This document shows, piece after piece, positions 38,926 to 48,747 of a DNA stretch of 64,000 bases. The notes beneath the pieces are model-generated. The model was not told where the DNA came from, ran no database searches, and worked only from the letters and a program-made list of their open reading frames with translations. How positions within the stretch are numbered: position 1 is the first letter of the stretch; every line of letters begins with the position of its first letter. This DNA comes from Pseudomonadales bacterium (GTDB lineage: Bacteria; Pseudomonadota; Gammaproteobacteria; Pseudomonadales; UBA5862): the NCBI GenBank assembly GCA_024234215.1, contig JACKOQ010000002.1, forward strand, positions 372,001 to 436,000, read 5' to 3'. Position numbers and translations under genes: made by a program.

Positions 38926-39080
38926 TGCAGCTCACCTCATGCAGCGATGTTCATGTTGCGGCATGCTGTTCCGCATGTGAGCGCAGCGTGAGAATGCGGT
39001 CCATTCCGCACCGGACCGCTGCACTTCGGGAGCAGGCCGCGCGGCATCGAAAAGGCCACTGTTCCAGGCGCCGTTGCTGT

Positions 39081-39092
39081 GGCAAGCTTGCC
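39081..39092. repeat. Island palindrome copy 1, before cas6
   Basis: GGCAAGCTTGCC, a perfect 12-bp palindrome 62 bases upstream of the cas6 start, nested in a longer imperfect dyad bounded by GGCGCCG on both sides. Confidence 0.7.
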
Positions 39093-39154
39093 GTGCTCCC
39101 CGGCGCCGTGCTTTGCGTCGACAATGGATGCAGCTCGAAACAGGGAAGCGAAAA

Positions 39155-40153
39155 ATGACGCCAGCAGCATCCAGTGACATCGCGTCAGACGAGACCGATG
39201 TGCAGCACGCGGATCCAAGCATACCCCTCGCCCGCCACCGCCTGCACCTGATCGCCGAAACCGCCGTGCGCCTGCCGGCCTACGCCGGCTCCAGCTGGCG
39301 CGGCGCGCTCGGCCATGCGCTCAAACGCACGGTCTGTGTCACCGGCGGCCGCCACTGCCCGGACTGCCTGCTGTACCGCTCCTGCGTCTATCCCTATGTG
39401 TTCGAGACGCCGCCGCCCGAGCGCGCCGAGAAGCTGCGCAAGTACCCGGCGGCGCCGCATCCGTTCGTCATCGAACCCTGGCCCGACTGCCGTGACCTCG
39501 CGCCCGGTGAGACCTTTGGCGTCGACCTGGTGCTGATCGGCCGCGGCCAGGGCCAACTCGCCTACTTCATCGAGGCGCTGCGCCGCGCCGGGCAGGGCGG
39601 CATCGGCAAGGGCGCGGCGCGGGGCGAGGGCCGCTATGCCCTGGCGTACGTCGAGCAGGAGACCGCCGCCGGCTGGCAGACCATCTACACCGCCGGCGGG
39701 CGGCTGGAATCGCAACCGTCGCACACGCCGAACATCCCGCCGCTGCCGGCCGGCCCGGTGTGCATCGAACTCTCGACGCCGTTGCGCCTGAAGGTGGCCG
39801 AGGACCTGGTCACGCCGGAGCGGCTGCGGTTTCGGGATTTTTTCTCGGCGCTGCTGCGGCGGCTATCGCTGCTGAGTTATTTCCATACCGACACGCCGCT
39901 CGACACCGACTTCCGCGCCCTGGTCCAGGCCGCCGAGGCGGTCGCGCTCACCGACGCCGATCTACGCTGGCACGACTGGATGCGCTACTCGGCGCGCCAG
40001 GATGCGCTGCTGCAGATGGGCGGTCTGGTCGGCACCTTCACGCTGCCCGGCGCGGTGCTGGCGCCGTTCTGGCCCTATCTCTGGCTCGGCCAGTGGACCC
40101 ACGCCGGCAAGGGCGCGGTGATGGGGCTGGGCCGTTATCGACTCATCGTGTAA
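39155..40153 (+). CDS. cas6: CRISPR RNA-processing endoribonuclease Cas6
   Basis: A 332-residue RAMP-fold protein that cuts the precursor CRISPR RNA within each repeat. A four-cysteine group (CVTGGRHCPDCLLYRSC) followed by VYPYVFETP is typical of the Cas6 family with this zinc-ribbon-like insert. Glycine-rich RAMP loops are GQGGIGKGAARGEGRYAL in the middle and HAGKGAVMGLGRYRLIV at the C terminus. The ATG at 39155 has GGGAAG upstream. It is first in the rightward CRISPR locus and should act on the 36-base repeats at 53.7 kb. The general acid/base residues are not certain from sequence. Confidence 0.9.
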   Translation: MTPAASSDIASDETDVQHADPSIPLARHRLHLIAETAVRLPAYAGSSWRGALGHALKRTVCVTGGRHCPDCLLYRSCVYPYVFETPPPERAEKLRKYPAAPHPFVIEPWPDCRDLAPGETFGVDLVLIGRGQGQLAYFIEALRRAGQGGIGKGAARGEGRYALAYVEQETAAGWQTIYTAGGRLESQPSHTPNIPPLPAGPVCIELSTPLRLKVAEDLVTPERLRFRDFFSALLRRLSLLSYFHTDTPLDTDFRALVQAAEAVALTDADLRWHDWMRYSARQDALLQMGGLVGTFTLPGAVLAPFWPYLWLGQWTHAGKGAVMGLGRYRLIV

Positions 40154-40167
40154 CGGCAAGCTTGCGG
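40154..40167. repeat. Island palindrome copy 2, after cas6
   Basis: CGGCAAGCTTGCGG directly after the cas6 stop and just before the ribosome site of the next gene; core GCAAGCTTGC is intact. Confidence 0.65.
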
Positions 40168-40176
40168 CGAGGAAGG

Positions 40177-41340
40177 ATGGACGCGCACCGAATGCACACT
40201 GCGGACATGAACACGCCCGATCCCATTCCCCGCGACCCCCCCGACTATCCGCGCCGCGTGCTGCTGGCGGTCAGCGGCCTGTCGCCGCAGATCGTCACCG
40301 AGACGCTCTATGCACTCGCGGTGCGCACCGAGCGGCCGTGGATTCCCACCGAAATCCTTCTGCTCACCACCGCTCGCGGCGCCGAGCACGCGCGGCTGAA
40401 CCTGCTCTCCGGCGATCGCTGGTTCGGGCGCCTGCGCGCCGACTACGGCCTGCCGCCGATCCATTTCGATGCCGATTGCATCGAGGTGATCCGCGATGCC
40501 ACCGGCGCGCCGCTCGGCGACATCCGCAGCCAGGCCGACAACGATGCCACCGCCGATGCACTGACCGAAGCCGTGCGCGCGCTCAGCGCCGATCCGGATG
40601 CGGCGCTGCACGTCTCCATCGCCGGCGGGCGCAAGACCATGGGCTATTACCTCGGCTATGCGCTATCGCTGTTCGGCCGCGCCCAGGACCGGCTCTCGCA
40701 CGTGCTGGTGGATGAAGGCTACGAGGGCCATCCGCAGTTCTACTACCCAAGCCCGGGTGAGCGCGTGATCCACACGCTCGGGCCCAACCCGCGCCCGCTC
40801 GACTGCCAGCGCGCCGAGGTGACGCTGGCCGAGATTCCCTTTGTGCGCCTGCGCGAAGGCCAGCCGCAAGCGCTGCTGGCAGGCAGCGCGCGCTTTTCGG
40901 ACGTGGTCGCTGCCCTCAACCGGGCACTCGCCCCGCCGCGGCTGGTGATCGACGTCACCGACGGGCAGGTCGAAGCTGGCGGTCGGACTGTACCGATGGC
41001 GCCGGCGAATCTGGCTTTTCTGCTCTGGTTCGCCCGCCGCGCCCGCGAAGGGCTGCCCGGCCTGCGCCGGCCGGCCGAAGGCGTGCCGGATGCCGACTAT
41101 GCGCAGGCGTACCGTGCCGCATACGACCACCTGCAAGGACTCAACGCGCGCATCGAAGCCCGCTACCGCGACGGCATGTCGCAGGGCGACTTCGACGAAC
41201 GGCGCACACGCGTGAATCAGGCTCTTCTGGAGGCGCTCGGCCCGCGCGAGGCGGCGCCGTATCTCATCGCCGGCACCGGCCGGCCGAAAACCTATCGCCT
41301 CGACCTCCCGGCCGGGGCGATCACGATCGAGGAGAACTGA
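40177..41340 (+). CDS. CARF-domain Csm6/NE0113-family CRISPR ancillary protein
   Basis: A 387-residue protein. The N-terminal CARF domain has LLAVSGLSPQIVTETLYALA and the ligand-loop motif SIAGGRKTMGYYLGYAL (G150-G151-R152-K153). This matches the NE0113-type family annotated as Csm6-like or ring nuclease. The C-terminal half (about 230-387) is helical. The only HEPN-like RxxxxH is R313-AAYD-H318, which lacks the usual Asn context, so RNase activity is doubtful. It probably binds or degrades cOA made by Cas10. Starts at 40192 and 40207 are alternatives. Confidence 0.8.
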   Translation: MDAHRMHTADMNTPDPIPRDPPDYPRRVLLAVSGLSPQIVTETLYALAVRTERPWIPTEILLLTTARGAEHARLNLLSGDRWFGRLRADYGLPPIHFDADCIEVIRDATGAPLGDIRSQADNDATADALTEAVRALSADPDAALHVSIAGGRKTMGYYLGYALSLFGRAQDRLSHVLVDEGYEGHPQFYYPSPGERVIHTLGPNPRPLDCQRAEVTLAEIPFVRLREGQPQALLAGSARFSDVVAALNRALAPPRLVIDVTDGQVEAGGRTVPMAPANLAFLLWFARRAREGLPGLRRPAEGVPDADYAQAYRAAYDHLQGLNARIEARYRDGMSQGDFDERRTRVNQALLEALGPREAAPYLIAGTGRPKTYRLDLPAGAITIEEN

Positions 41341-41343
41341 ACC

Positions 41344-42498
41344 ATGCTCCAAGCGCCGCGCCATCCCGCGCCGCAGATCCATGTGTGCCTCGTCTCCGAC
41401 CAGGCCGCGGCCAACCTGCTGCCGGCGCTCGATCCCGCGCTCAAGCCGCGTGAAGTGGTGCTGATGGTCAGCGGCAAGATGCGGGCGCGGGCCGACGCGC
41501 TCGAGTCCGTGCTGCGAGAGGCCGGCGTCGGCGTGAGCCGCGTCGATCTGGCCGACGAGCATGACTACGCTCGGCTCGAAACCGCGCTGTTGGAGGTCGC
41601 CAGCGAGCGCGACGGCCAGTCCATTGCGCTCAACGTCACCGGTGGCACCAAGCTGATGGCCTTGGCCGCGCAGGCAGTGGCGGTGGCGGCCAACTGGGCG
41701 GTGTTCTATGTGGATGTCGACACCGACGAGGTCATCTGGCTGGTTCCCGACCGGCATCGCCAGCCGCTGCAACAGCAGCTGCGCCTGCGCCACTACCTGG
41801 GCGGTTACGGCTTCAGCCTGGACGAGGGCATCGAGCGCCCGCGCCGTGAGCAACGCCACGACGACCTGCTGCGCACCCTCATTACCCAGGTGGGCAGCCT
41901 GGAACAGCCGCTCGCGCAACTGAACTGGCTGGCCCAGCAGGCCGAGGACCGGCGCAGCCTGCACGCAACGCTGACCGAACAGCAGGCCGACTCGCGTGCC
42001 CTGGACGCGCTGCTGCGGGAATTCGAGGACGCTGGCGCGCTCGCCAAGGAAGGCGCCAAGCTGATCTTCGCCAGCGAAGCCGAGCGCGACTTCGTCAAGG
42101 GCGGCTGGCTGGAGCGGTATGTATTCCAGACGGTAGACGGCCTCAGCCGCGAACTGGAACTGCGCGACAAAGCCGCGAACCTCGTGGTGCGCGATCCAGG
42201 CGGCGTCAAGAACGAACTCGACGTCGCCTTTCTGGCCAGGAACCGGCTGTTCGTCATCGAGTGCAAGACCGCGCGCATGGACCAGCCCGAGGCGCCCAAG
42301 GCCAACGACACCCTGTTCAAGCTGGCCGAGATCTGCCGCCGCGTCGGCGGGCTCGGCACGCGCGGCATGCTGGTCAGCTACCGGGGGCTGCGCGAGGAGG
42401 AAAAGCGCCTTGCAGCCGCACTGCGCATCGAGCTGGCCACCGGCGGCGAGCTGGCGCGGCTGAAGGAGAAGATCAGAGGCTGGGTGGGCGTGCAATGA
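41344..42498 (+). CDS. card1: cOA-activated nuclease Card1/Can2 (CARF plus PD-(D/E)XK)
   Basis: A 384-residue effector of type III CRISPR. The N-terminal CARF domain carries LNVTGGTKLMALAAQAVA (N97 to about 113), where cyclic tetra-adenylate binds in homologues. The C-terminal PD-(D/E)XK nuclease shows NELDVAFLARNRLFVIECKT with D293 and E306-C-K308. Card1/Can2 proteins cut single-stranded or nicked DNA and RNA when activated and cause dormancy. The gene starts 3 bases after the Csm6-like gene. Confidence 0.9.
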   Translation: MLQAPRHPAPQIHVCLVSDQAAANLLPALDPALKPREVVLMVSGKMRARADALESVLREAGVGVSRVDLADEHDYARLETALLEVASERDGQSIALNVTGGTKLMALAAQAVAVAANWAVFYVDVDTDEVIWLVPDRHRQPLQQQLRLRHYLGGYGFSLDEGIERPRREQRHDDLLRTLITQVGSLEQPLAQLNWLAQQAEDRRSLHATLTEQQADSRALDALLREFEDAGALAKEGAKLIFASEAERDFVKGGWLERYVFQTVDGLSRELELRDKAANLVVRDPGGVKNELDVAFLARNRLFVIECKTARMDQPEAPKANDTLFKLAEICRRVGGLGTRGMLVSYRGLREEEKRLAAALRIELATGGELARLKEKIRGWVGVQ

Positions 42499-42511
42499 CG
42501 GCAAGCTTGCG
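42499..42511. repeat. Island palindrome copy 3, between card1 and cmr1
   Basis: CGGCAAGCTTGCG immediately after the card1 stop, 60 bases ahead of cmr1. It marks the only sizeable gap between effector genes in this part of the locus. Confidence 0.65.
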
Positions 42512-42571
42512 AATCCGCTGCCCATTGAACTCTGGCCCCCATCATGGCGACCGAAACGACGGAACCGAACG

Positions 42572-43630
42572 ATGAAAAAACTCGAATACGAACTGCGCTT
42601 CCTGACCCCGGCCTTTCTCGGCAATGCCGAGCAGAGCGCCCAGTGGCGCACACCGCCGATCAAGGCGCTGCTGCGCCAGTGGTGGCGGGTGGTGTGGGCG
42701 GCCGAAAACGGTTTTTCCAATGACGTCGCGGCGATGCGGCGCGAGGAGGGGTTGTTGTTCGGCGTCGCCAGCGACGGTGAAGGCGACAGCCGCAAGAGCC
42801 GCATTCGCTTGCGACTGGACCGGTGGGACGAAGGGGCATTGAAAAAGAGCCAATGGCCACCGGACGACACAGTGCTTCACCCGGAGGTCCAGAATCGTCA
42901 AGGACAAGCGATGCAAGTTGGTAGCGCGCTTTATCAAGGATTTGGCCCTCTCATCTATGACAGGGAGCGCAGGTCAACGACACTCAAGGCCAACGCCGCC
43001 ATCCAGTCAGGCGAATCCGCCGGGTTTTCGCTCGCCGTACCGGACACCGACACGCTGGCCCTTGAACGCGCGCTGGCGCTGATGCACGGCTTCGGCACGC
43101 TCGGCGGGCGCAGCCGCAACGGCTGGGGCTCGTTCGTGCTTACGCCGCAGGGCGACACCGGCCCGCTGGCTTTAGACCTGCCGCTGCGGCTGTGGCGCGA
43201 CTGCCTGGATCGCGACTGGCCGCACGCCATCGGTGGAGACGACAAGGGCCCGCTGATCTGGCAGACCGCGCCGCAGCCAGACTGGAAAGCGCTGATGAAG
43301 ACGCTGGCGGTGGTCAAGATCGGGCTGCGCACGCAGTTCGTCTTCACGACCGGCAAAAACGCACCGAATCCCGAAGATAGGCACTGGCTGAGCTACCCGG
43401 TCACCAACCATTCGGTTCAGCCGTGGGGTGGCAACGCCCGCCTGCCCAACAGCCTGCGCTTCAAGGTCCGCGCCTTGCCGGACGGCAGGCTCGCCGGCGC
43501 GATCTTCCATGTCCCCTGCCTGCCGCCAGCCGCATTCCGACCGAATCGCAGAGCAATCGAAGGCGTCTGGCAGCACGTGCATGCATTTCTGGACGCACCC
43601 CAACAACAGCTGACCCGGAGCCCGGCATGA
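42572..43630 (+). CDS. cmr1: Type III-B effector RAMP protein Cmr1
   Basis: A 352-residue RAMP subunit at the head of the Cmr complex. The N terminus MKKLEYELRFLTPAFLGNAE, then PPIKALLRQWWRVVWAA and the glycine-rich GFGTLGGRSRNGWGSFVL loop, are characteristic of Cmr1. It contacts the 3' end of the crRNA in known complexes. Its TGA overlaps the ATG of cas10. Confidence 0.93.
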   Translation: MKKLEYELRFLTPAFLGNAEQSAQWRTPPIKALLRQWWRVVWAAENGFSNDVAAMRREEGLLFGVASDGEGDSRKSRIRLRLDRWDEGALKKSQWPPDDTVLHPEVQNRQGQAMQVGSALYQGFGPLIYDRERRSTTLKANAAIQSGESAGFSLAVPDTDTLALERALALMHGFGTLGGRSRNGWGSFVLTPQGDTGPLALDLPLRLWRDCLDRDWPHAIGGDDKGPLIWQTAPQPDWKALMKTLAVVKIGLRTQFVFTTGKNAPNPEDRHWLSYPVTNHSVQPWGGNARLPNSLRFKVRALPDGRLAGAIFHVPCLPPAAFRPNRRAIEGVWQHVHAFLDAPQQQLTRSPA

Positions 43631-46611
43631 GCAGCGATCGCCTGTGGCAAACCAAACTCGCCGCCCGCCTCCACGATCCGGCGGAAAAGGCGCTGGTGCT
43701 GCTGCGCGACCCGGCCGGGCACGAGGGCGGCAGCATCGTCGAGGTCGGCAAGGCCGTCGGGTTCGAGGCCCATTGGCACACGCGCCGCGACGGCTCGCAG
43801 GTGGAGCGTTTGAAGCTGCCTTACGACATGGAGCGCATCGTCGGCCAGGCCGATCGCTGGGCAGCGGCGGCCGACCGCGCGCAGTTCCCGCGCGACGATC
43901 AAGAGCGCTTCGTTTCCTGGGCACGGGTGCACTTCGCTGATCACGGTGAGCTGCTGCACCCACTTTCAGGCGAGCGTTACCCGGTGCACGGTATCGGCCA
44001 GGACGTACTGGCCGGCCATATCCGCGCCGCCAGCTCAGACCTGTTCAAGTCGCTCATCCATCGCGATGCGGACGGGGCGGTCGATCCGCGGCTCACGGCG
44101 CTGGCGTTCTGGCGTTTCGGCCCCGAACTCGGGCGCGAGCTGCAGGGCATCGGTCATCTGTGGAGACTGCTGCCGGCCGACACCCGCACGCCGGATCACA
44201 GCATCTGGCAGCACCTCGATCTCACCTCCGCGCTGGCCGGGGCGATGACGGACGGCGGTCGACCGGCGCTGCTGACGGTTTCGATCGGGCCGGTGCAGGA
44301 GTTCATCGCCGCCGGCCGGTCCACCTCCGACTTGTGGGCCGGCTCGCACTTTCTGTCCATGTTGGCCTGGCAGGCCATGCGGGTGGTCGCCGCCGAATAC
44401 GGTCCGGATGCCATCCTGTTTCCGCAGTTGCGCGCAGTGCCGGTGGTCGATCTGTGGCTGATCGAACAAGGGCTGCGCCCTGACCTGTTCGGCCATGCCG
44501 CCTGGAACGACACCGCGACCGACTACAACCCGCTGTTCGTCGCCGCCCTGCCCAACAAATTCGTCGCCTTGGTGCCTGAGCAGGCCGGTGTGCAACTGGC
44601 CGGGCGTATCCGCGACCGGCTGCGTGAGTGGGCCATGCAGACCGGGCGGGCGATGTTGGATCGGGTGCTGCGGGAGATTGGGGAAACACCCGACGGCCAG
44701 CACTGTTACACACAGCTCGAAGACCAACTGCGCGATTTCCCGCAGGTGCACTGGTCGCTCGTGCCCTGGCTGGAACAGCCCGCACTCGAAGCCGCGCTGC
44801 GGCCTTTCTATTCTGCCGACGGCAACAAACGCCCTGGCCTGTTTGGCAGCAAGGTCTGGGAGACCCTGACCGCGCCGATCGAACCGGCGCAGGGATGGCG
44901 CTTCTGGGAGCCGAACGACGGTACGCTTTACCCGGCGGTGCACGACTTGGGCGAGCATTATCTGGCCGCCGCCAAAACTGCGCGGCCATTTGGCCAACTC
45001 CGGCAGCAGGGCTACCGCGATGCGCTGACCGGCGAGTACGAATGGCTGACGCTCGACGAAAACCAGCTCGCGCAGGGCTCGCCGCGCCAGCGCACTGACA
45101 CATTGTGGGCGCGAGTGGCGTGCCGGCGTCCCAATTGGGCCAAGGGCGATAAAGACGGCCGCAAGGCCGAGCATCTTTCCGCCTTCGGCCTGATCAAGCG
45201 GCTGTGGCCCGAGCAGTTCGCCGCCTGGGTGCGCGCGAGCCGCTGGTTCCGGGAACTGGCCGACAAGGCCGACTTGTCCCGTTACGTTGTTTCGACTCAT
45301 GTGATGGCGCTGGCGCCTGCACTCGAACGTCTGATGCGGCAGGGGCCGACGGACGATGAGGCGGCCAAACGCGCCTACGACGAGTTGGCGGGGGCGGTGG
45401 CAGATCAGGATCTCAAGCGCCTCGCCCTGCCGCGGCGTTTGATGCGCCGCGAACTGCGCGAAAAATCCTGGTGGGAAACGGCGTCGCGGCTCCCGACGCT
45501 GTTGGAGCAGGCGAGCGAACGCGCTGACGAGGCCGAGGAAGACCAGCGTATCGAGCGTGTCCTCGGCCGGATCGAAAAAGCCATCGGCGGCCGTGTGGAG
45601 CGCTATTACGCCCTGCTGCTGATGGACGGCGACCGGCTCGGCGCTTGGCTGGCCGGTGAGCCGTCCCTCACCTTCGAGCAGACCTTCCATGAACGGGTCA
45701 AGGCCGGTCTTAAGAACTACCGGCATCCGGCGCTCGACGCTTATTTGCAGATGCGCCGCCCCGTGTCGCCGTCCCGGCACATGGCGATTTCATCCGCGCT
45801 CAATGGCTTTGCGCTGGACCTGGTACGCCAGGTGGTCGAGAGCGAGTGCCTGGGCAAGGTGCTCTACGCCGGCGGCGATGACGTCATGGCCATGCTGAGC
45901 GTGCGCGATCTGTTCAAGGCGATGGCGCTGCTGCGCAGCGCCTATTCCGGCGGGCTGCCGCCGGATGCAGCCTTGCCTGCGCATCAAAGCGAGCTGCAAC
46001 TGCAAGGCGGCTTCGTGCGCCACCGTGATCGGCTCTATCAGGTGATGGGCCGTCACGCCACCGCCTCCACCGGCGCCGTGATCGCCCACCACCAAGCGCC
46101 ACTGTCCGCGGTGCTGCGCGAGCTGCGTGCGGCGGAAAAGCGCGCCAAGGCGTATCGCCGGCCGGATGAAGACGGCCAATGGGTCGATCGCGATGCGTTC
46201 TCGATCACCGTCATCAAACGTTCCGGCGGCGCGCTACACCTGACCGAGAAATGGGGCGAGCCGGTGAAGTTGCTGGACGACACCATCGCCTTTCTGGCTA
46301 CCGAGGGCACCTCGCGCCGCGCCGTCTACAACACGCTGGAATGGCTGACAGATCTGCCCGACCCTAAGGCGCAGCCGGACATGCTGCACGCCCTGCTCGG
46401 CTACCAGCTCGCGCGGCAGGCGCGGGGCACGGCCAAATCGCAGGCGCCCGAGCTGGCGCGCCGGCTCGCTGCGCTCACCAGCCAGCAGGAAAGGAACGGC
46501 CTCGACTGGCTGCGCAACTTCCTGTCGGTGGCCGAATTCCTGGCCCGGGAGACCCGCACGGGCGCACCTGCCACGCAACCGGCCGCCGCGGCCCAGGGAG
46601 CCCCCGCATGA
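43627..46611 (+). CDS. cas10: Type III-B Cas10 (Cmr2): HD nuclease and cyclase subunit
   Basis: A 994-residue large subunit. The N-terminal HD nuclease motif is in KLAARLHDPAEKAL (H16-D17). SIGPVQEFIAAGRSTSDLWA is the Cmr2 signature. The second Palm domain holds an intact GGDD (G749-D752) in LYAGGDDVMAML, so cyclic oligoadenylate synthesis from ATP is expected on target RNA binding. No obvious CxxC zinc knuckle was seen. The start overlaps cmr1 and the stop overlaps cmr3, so the subunits are made together. Confidence 0.96.
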   Translation: MSSDRLWQTKLAARLHDPAEKALVLLRDPAGHEGGSIVEVGKAVGFEAHWHTRRDGSQVERLKLPYDMERIVGQADRWAAAADRAQFPRDDQERFVSWARVHFADHGELLHPLSGERYPVHGIGQDVLAGHIRAASSDLFKSLIHRDADGAVDPRLTALAFWRFGPELGRELQGIGHLWRLLPADTRTPDHSIWQHLDLTSALAGAMTDGGRPALLTVSIGPVQEFIAAGRSTSDLWAGSHFLSMLAWQAMRVVAAEYGPDAILFPQLRAVPVVDLWLIEQGLRPDLFGHAAWNDTATDYNPLFVAALPNKFVALVPEQAGVQLAGRIRDRLREWAMQTGRAMLDRVLREIGETPDGQHCYTQLEDQLRDFPQVHWSLVPWLEQPALEAALRPFYSADGNKRPGLFGSKVWETLTAPIEPAQGWRFWEPNDGTLYPAVHDLGEHYLAAAKTARPFGQLRQQGYRDALTGEYEWLTLDENQLAQGSPRQRTDTLWARVACRRPNWAKGDKDGRKAEHLSAFGLIKRLWPEQFAAWVRASRWFRELADKADLSRYVVSTHVMALAPALERLMRQGPTDDEAAKRAYDELAGAVADQDLKRLALPRRLMRRELREKSWWETASRLPTLLEQASERADEAEEDQRIERVLGRIEKAIGGRVERYYALLLMDGDRLGAWLAGEPSLTFEQTFHERVKAGLKNYRHPALDAYLQMRRPVSPSRHMAISSALNGFALDLVRQVVESECLGKVLYAGGDDVMAMLSVRDLFKAMALLRSAYSGGLPPDAALPAHQSELQLQGGFVRHRDRLYQVMGRHATASTGAVIAHHQAPLSAVLRELRAAEKRAKAYRRPDEDGQWVDRDAFSITVIKRSGGALHLTEKWGEPVKLLDDTIAFLATEGTSRRAVYNTLEWLTDLPDPKAQPDMLHALLGYQLARQARGTAKSQAPELARRLAALTSQQERNGLDWLRNFLSVAEFLARETRTGAPATQPAAAAQGAPA

Positions 46612-47813
46612 GCACCAGCGTTTTCATCGAGCCGCTGGACGTGCTGCTGCTGCGCGGCAACAAGCTGTTCGGCGACCCCGGCAGCCATGGCGAGGCGCTG
46701 ATCCCGCCCTGGCCGTCGGTGGCGGCCGGCGCCTTGCGCTCGCGCATGCTGGCCGACGACGGCGTCGATCTGGCGGCCTTCTCGCGCGGGGAGGTGGATC
46801 ACCCGATCCTGGGCACGCCGGCCATACCGGGGGCGTTCACCGTCGCCGGCTTTCATCTGGCGCGCCGCTACGCGGACGGGCGGGCGGAACTGCTGATGGC
46901 GCCGCCCGCCGACCTGGTCGTGTTCGAGGCGGAGGGCGATCGGCTTTTCGCCGTGGCGCGCATGGCGCCGACCCCGCCCGCCGCCGGGCTCGCCAGCTCT
47001 GCGGAGCTGCCGCTGCTGCCGGTGCTGGCGCAGGCGGATCGGCACAAGCCGGCCGGCGGCTATTGGCTGACCGAAGCAGGTTTCGGGAAATATCTAGCTG
47101 GACGAGTGCCCGACGATGCCCAGATCGACTGGGTCAAATCGAACGCGCTGTGGCAGTTTGAGCATCGCGTCGGCGTCGGGCTGGACGCCGCGCAACGCCG
47201 CGCCAAGGATGGTCAGTTGTTCTCGATGCAGGCGGTGGCGATGCTCAAACGGGGTCATCGCCTCGACAGGCGCAACGAGAAAGAGCAGCCGGTGGGGTAT
47301 GACGTGGGCTTTCTCGCCACCGTCAGCGGCGCCGAGCCGCCGACCTCCGGCCTCGTGCGCCTGGGCGGTGACGGCCGCGCCGCGGCGCTGCATCCGGTGA
47401 ACGACTACCGGCCACCGGCACCGGACTACGAGGCCATCGTCGCTGCCAGGTGCTGCCGCTTGCTGCTGACCAGCCCCGGCCTGTTCGCGGGCGGCTGGCT
47501 GCCCAGCGGCGCCAACGCCGCCACCCGCCGCGCCGATGGCGCCATCCGCTTCGAGTTGCACGGGGTTTCCGGCTGGCTTGTCTGCGCCGCCGTGCCGCGC
47601 GCCGAGGTGGTGTCGGGCTGGGACCTGGCGCGCTGGCAGCCCAAGCCCGCGCTGCGCGCCGCGCCCACCGGCAGCGTCTGGTGGCTCGACGAGCTGGATG
47701 CCACACCCGATGCGCTGCGCAAGCTTGCCGAAACCGGCCTGTGGCGCGAGCCCTGCGACGATGCCGCCCGCCGCGCCGAAGGCTTCAACCGTATTGCCAT
47801 CGCAGCCTACTGA
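46608..47813 (+). CDS. cmr3: Type III-B Cmr3
   Basis: A 401-residue RAMP protein. The opening VFIEPLDVLLLRGNKLFGDP and PPWPSVAAGALRSRML are Cmr3 hallmarks. It caps the crRNA 5' tag and binds Cas10. Overlap ATGA with cas10. A fifth GCAAGCTTGC occurs inside its coding sequence near 47719, where it encodes ordinary residues. Confidence 0.92.
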   Translation: MSTSVFIEPLDVLLLRGNKLFGDPGSHGEALIPPWPSVAAGALRSRMLADDGVDLAAFSRGEVDHPILGTPAIPGAFTVAGFHLARRYADGRAELLMAPPADLVVFEAEGDRLFAVARMAPTPPAAGLASSAELPLLPVLAQADRHKPAGGYWLTEAGFGKYLAGRVPDDAQIDWVKSNALWQFEHRVGVGLDAAQRRAKDGQLFSMQAVAMLKRGHRLDRRNEKEQPVGYDVGFLATVSGAEPPTSGLVRLGGDGRAAALHPVNDYRPPAPDYEAIVAARCCRLLLTSPGLFAGGWLPSGANAATRRADGAIRFELHGVSGWLVCAAVPRAEVVSGWDLARWQPKPALRAAPTGSVWWLDELDATPDALRKLAETGLWREPCDDAARRAEGFNRIAIAAY

Positions 47814-47830
47814 TTCCAACGGAGTCCGCC

Positions 47831-48745
47831 ATGTTTCAACAACAATCAGCCCTGTTCCTTTACGCGGTCAGTCCCGTCCACATGGGCGCCGGGCAGGCCA
47901 TCGGCGTCATCGACAACCCGATCCAGCGCGAGCGCCACACCGGGCACCCCTGCTTTGCCGGCTCCGGCATCAAGGGCGCGCTGCGCCATGGCTTCGAGGC
48001 CATCGGCGGCGATGCCAAGCTGATCGACCGCCTGTTCGGCCCCGAATCCGGCAGCAGCGACCTGCACGCCGGCGCCGTCAGCTTCGGCGATGCCCAGCTC
48101 GTCGCGCTGCCGGTGCGTTCGCTCAAGGGCGGCTACGTCTACGCCACCTGCCCGCAGGCGCTGGCGCGGGCGCAGCGGCTGCTGGCATTGAGCGGCGCTG
48201 CGGCGAGCTGGCCCGCGCTCACCGTCGATCCCGGCCACTGCCTGCTCGCCAATCCCGCCCTGTTGTCGGGCGACAAGCTGCATCTGGAAGCCTTCGAGTA
48301 CACGGCCAAGGTGAGCCAGCAGTTGCCGGCGCTGTCGACCGATCTCGCCGCCAGGGCGCTGCCGGCTGATCCCGCCTATGCGTTTTTCGTCGACAAGATC
48401 AAGACCGATCTGGTGGTGCTGTCCGACACCGACTTCGGCTACTTCGCCGAGCACGCGATGCTGGTCGAGCCCCATGTGCGCATCGACGAGAACACCGGCA
48501 CGGCCAAAGGCGGCGGGCTGTTCTACACCGAGAACCTGCCGCCGGAATCGCTGCTGATCGCCCCGCTGATGGCCAGCCAGACGCGCACCCCCATGAAAAA
48601 GGAGGAAAAGGAAGGCTGGGAAAACGACGCCAAGGATGTGCTGATCAAGCTCACCAGCCTGCTCACCGCCCGGCCGCTGTTGCAGCTCGGCGGCGATGCC
48701 ACCACCGGCCGCGGGCTGGTGCTGGCCAAAGTGGTGGAGGGCTGA
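47831..48745 (+). CDS. cmr4: Type III-B backbone RAMP Cmr4 (target RNA nuclease)
   Basis: A 304-residue Cas7-type backbone subunit, present in several copies per complex and responsible for 6-nt-spaced cuts in target RNA. The N terminus has SPVHMGAGQAIGVIDNPIQRERHTGHP, then FAGSGIKGALRHGFEA. The catalytic aspartate of Cmr4 lies in this thumb/loop region; D25-like residues are seen in GVIDNPIQR. The C terminus LLQLGGDATTGRGLVLAKVV is typical. Confidence 0.94.
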   Translation: MFQQQSALFLYAVSPVHMGAGQAIGVIDNPIQRERHTGHPCFAGSGIKGALRHGFEAIGGDAKLIDRLFGPESGSSDLHAGAVSFGDAQLVALPVRSLKGGYVYATCPQALARAQRLLALSGAAASWPALTVDPGHCLLANPALLSGDKLHLEAFEYTAKVSQQLPALSTDLAARALPADPAYAFFVDKIKTDLVVLSDTDFGYFAEHAMLVEPHVRIDENTGTAKGGGLFYTENLPPESLLIAPLMASQTRTPMKKEEKEGWENDAKDVLIKLTSLLTARPLLQLGGDATTGRGLVLAKVVEG

Positions 48746-48747
48746 GC

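Noticed and set aside
47719..47730. GCAAGCTTGC inside cmr3 as a further regulatory palindrome
   Set aside because: It is in coding sequence at a normal Cmr3 position, so it is counted only as a chance or neutral copy.
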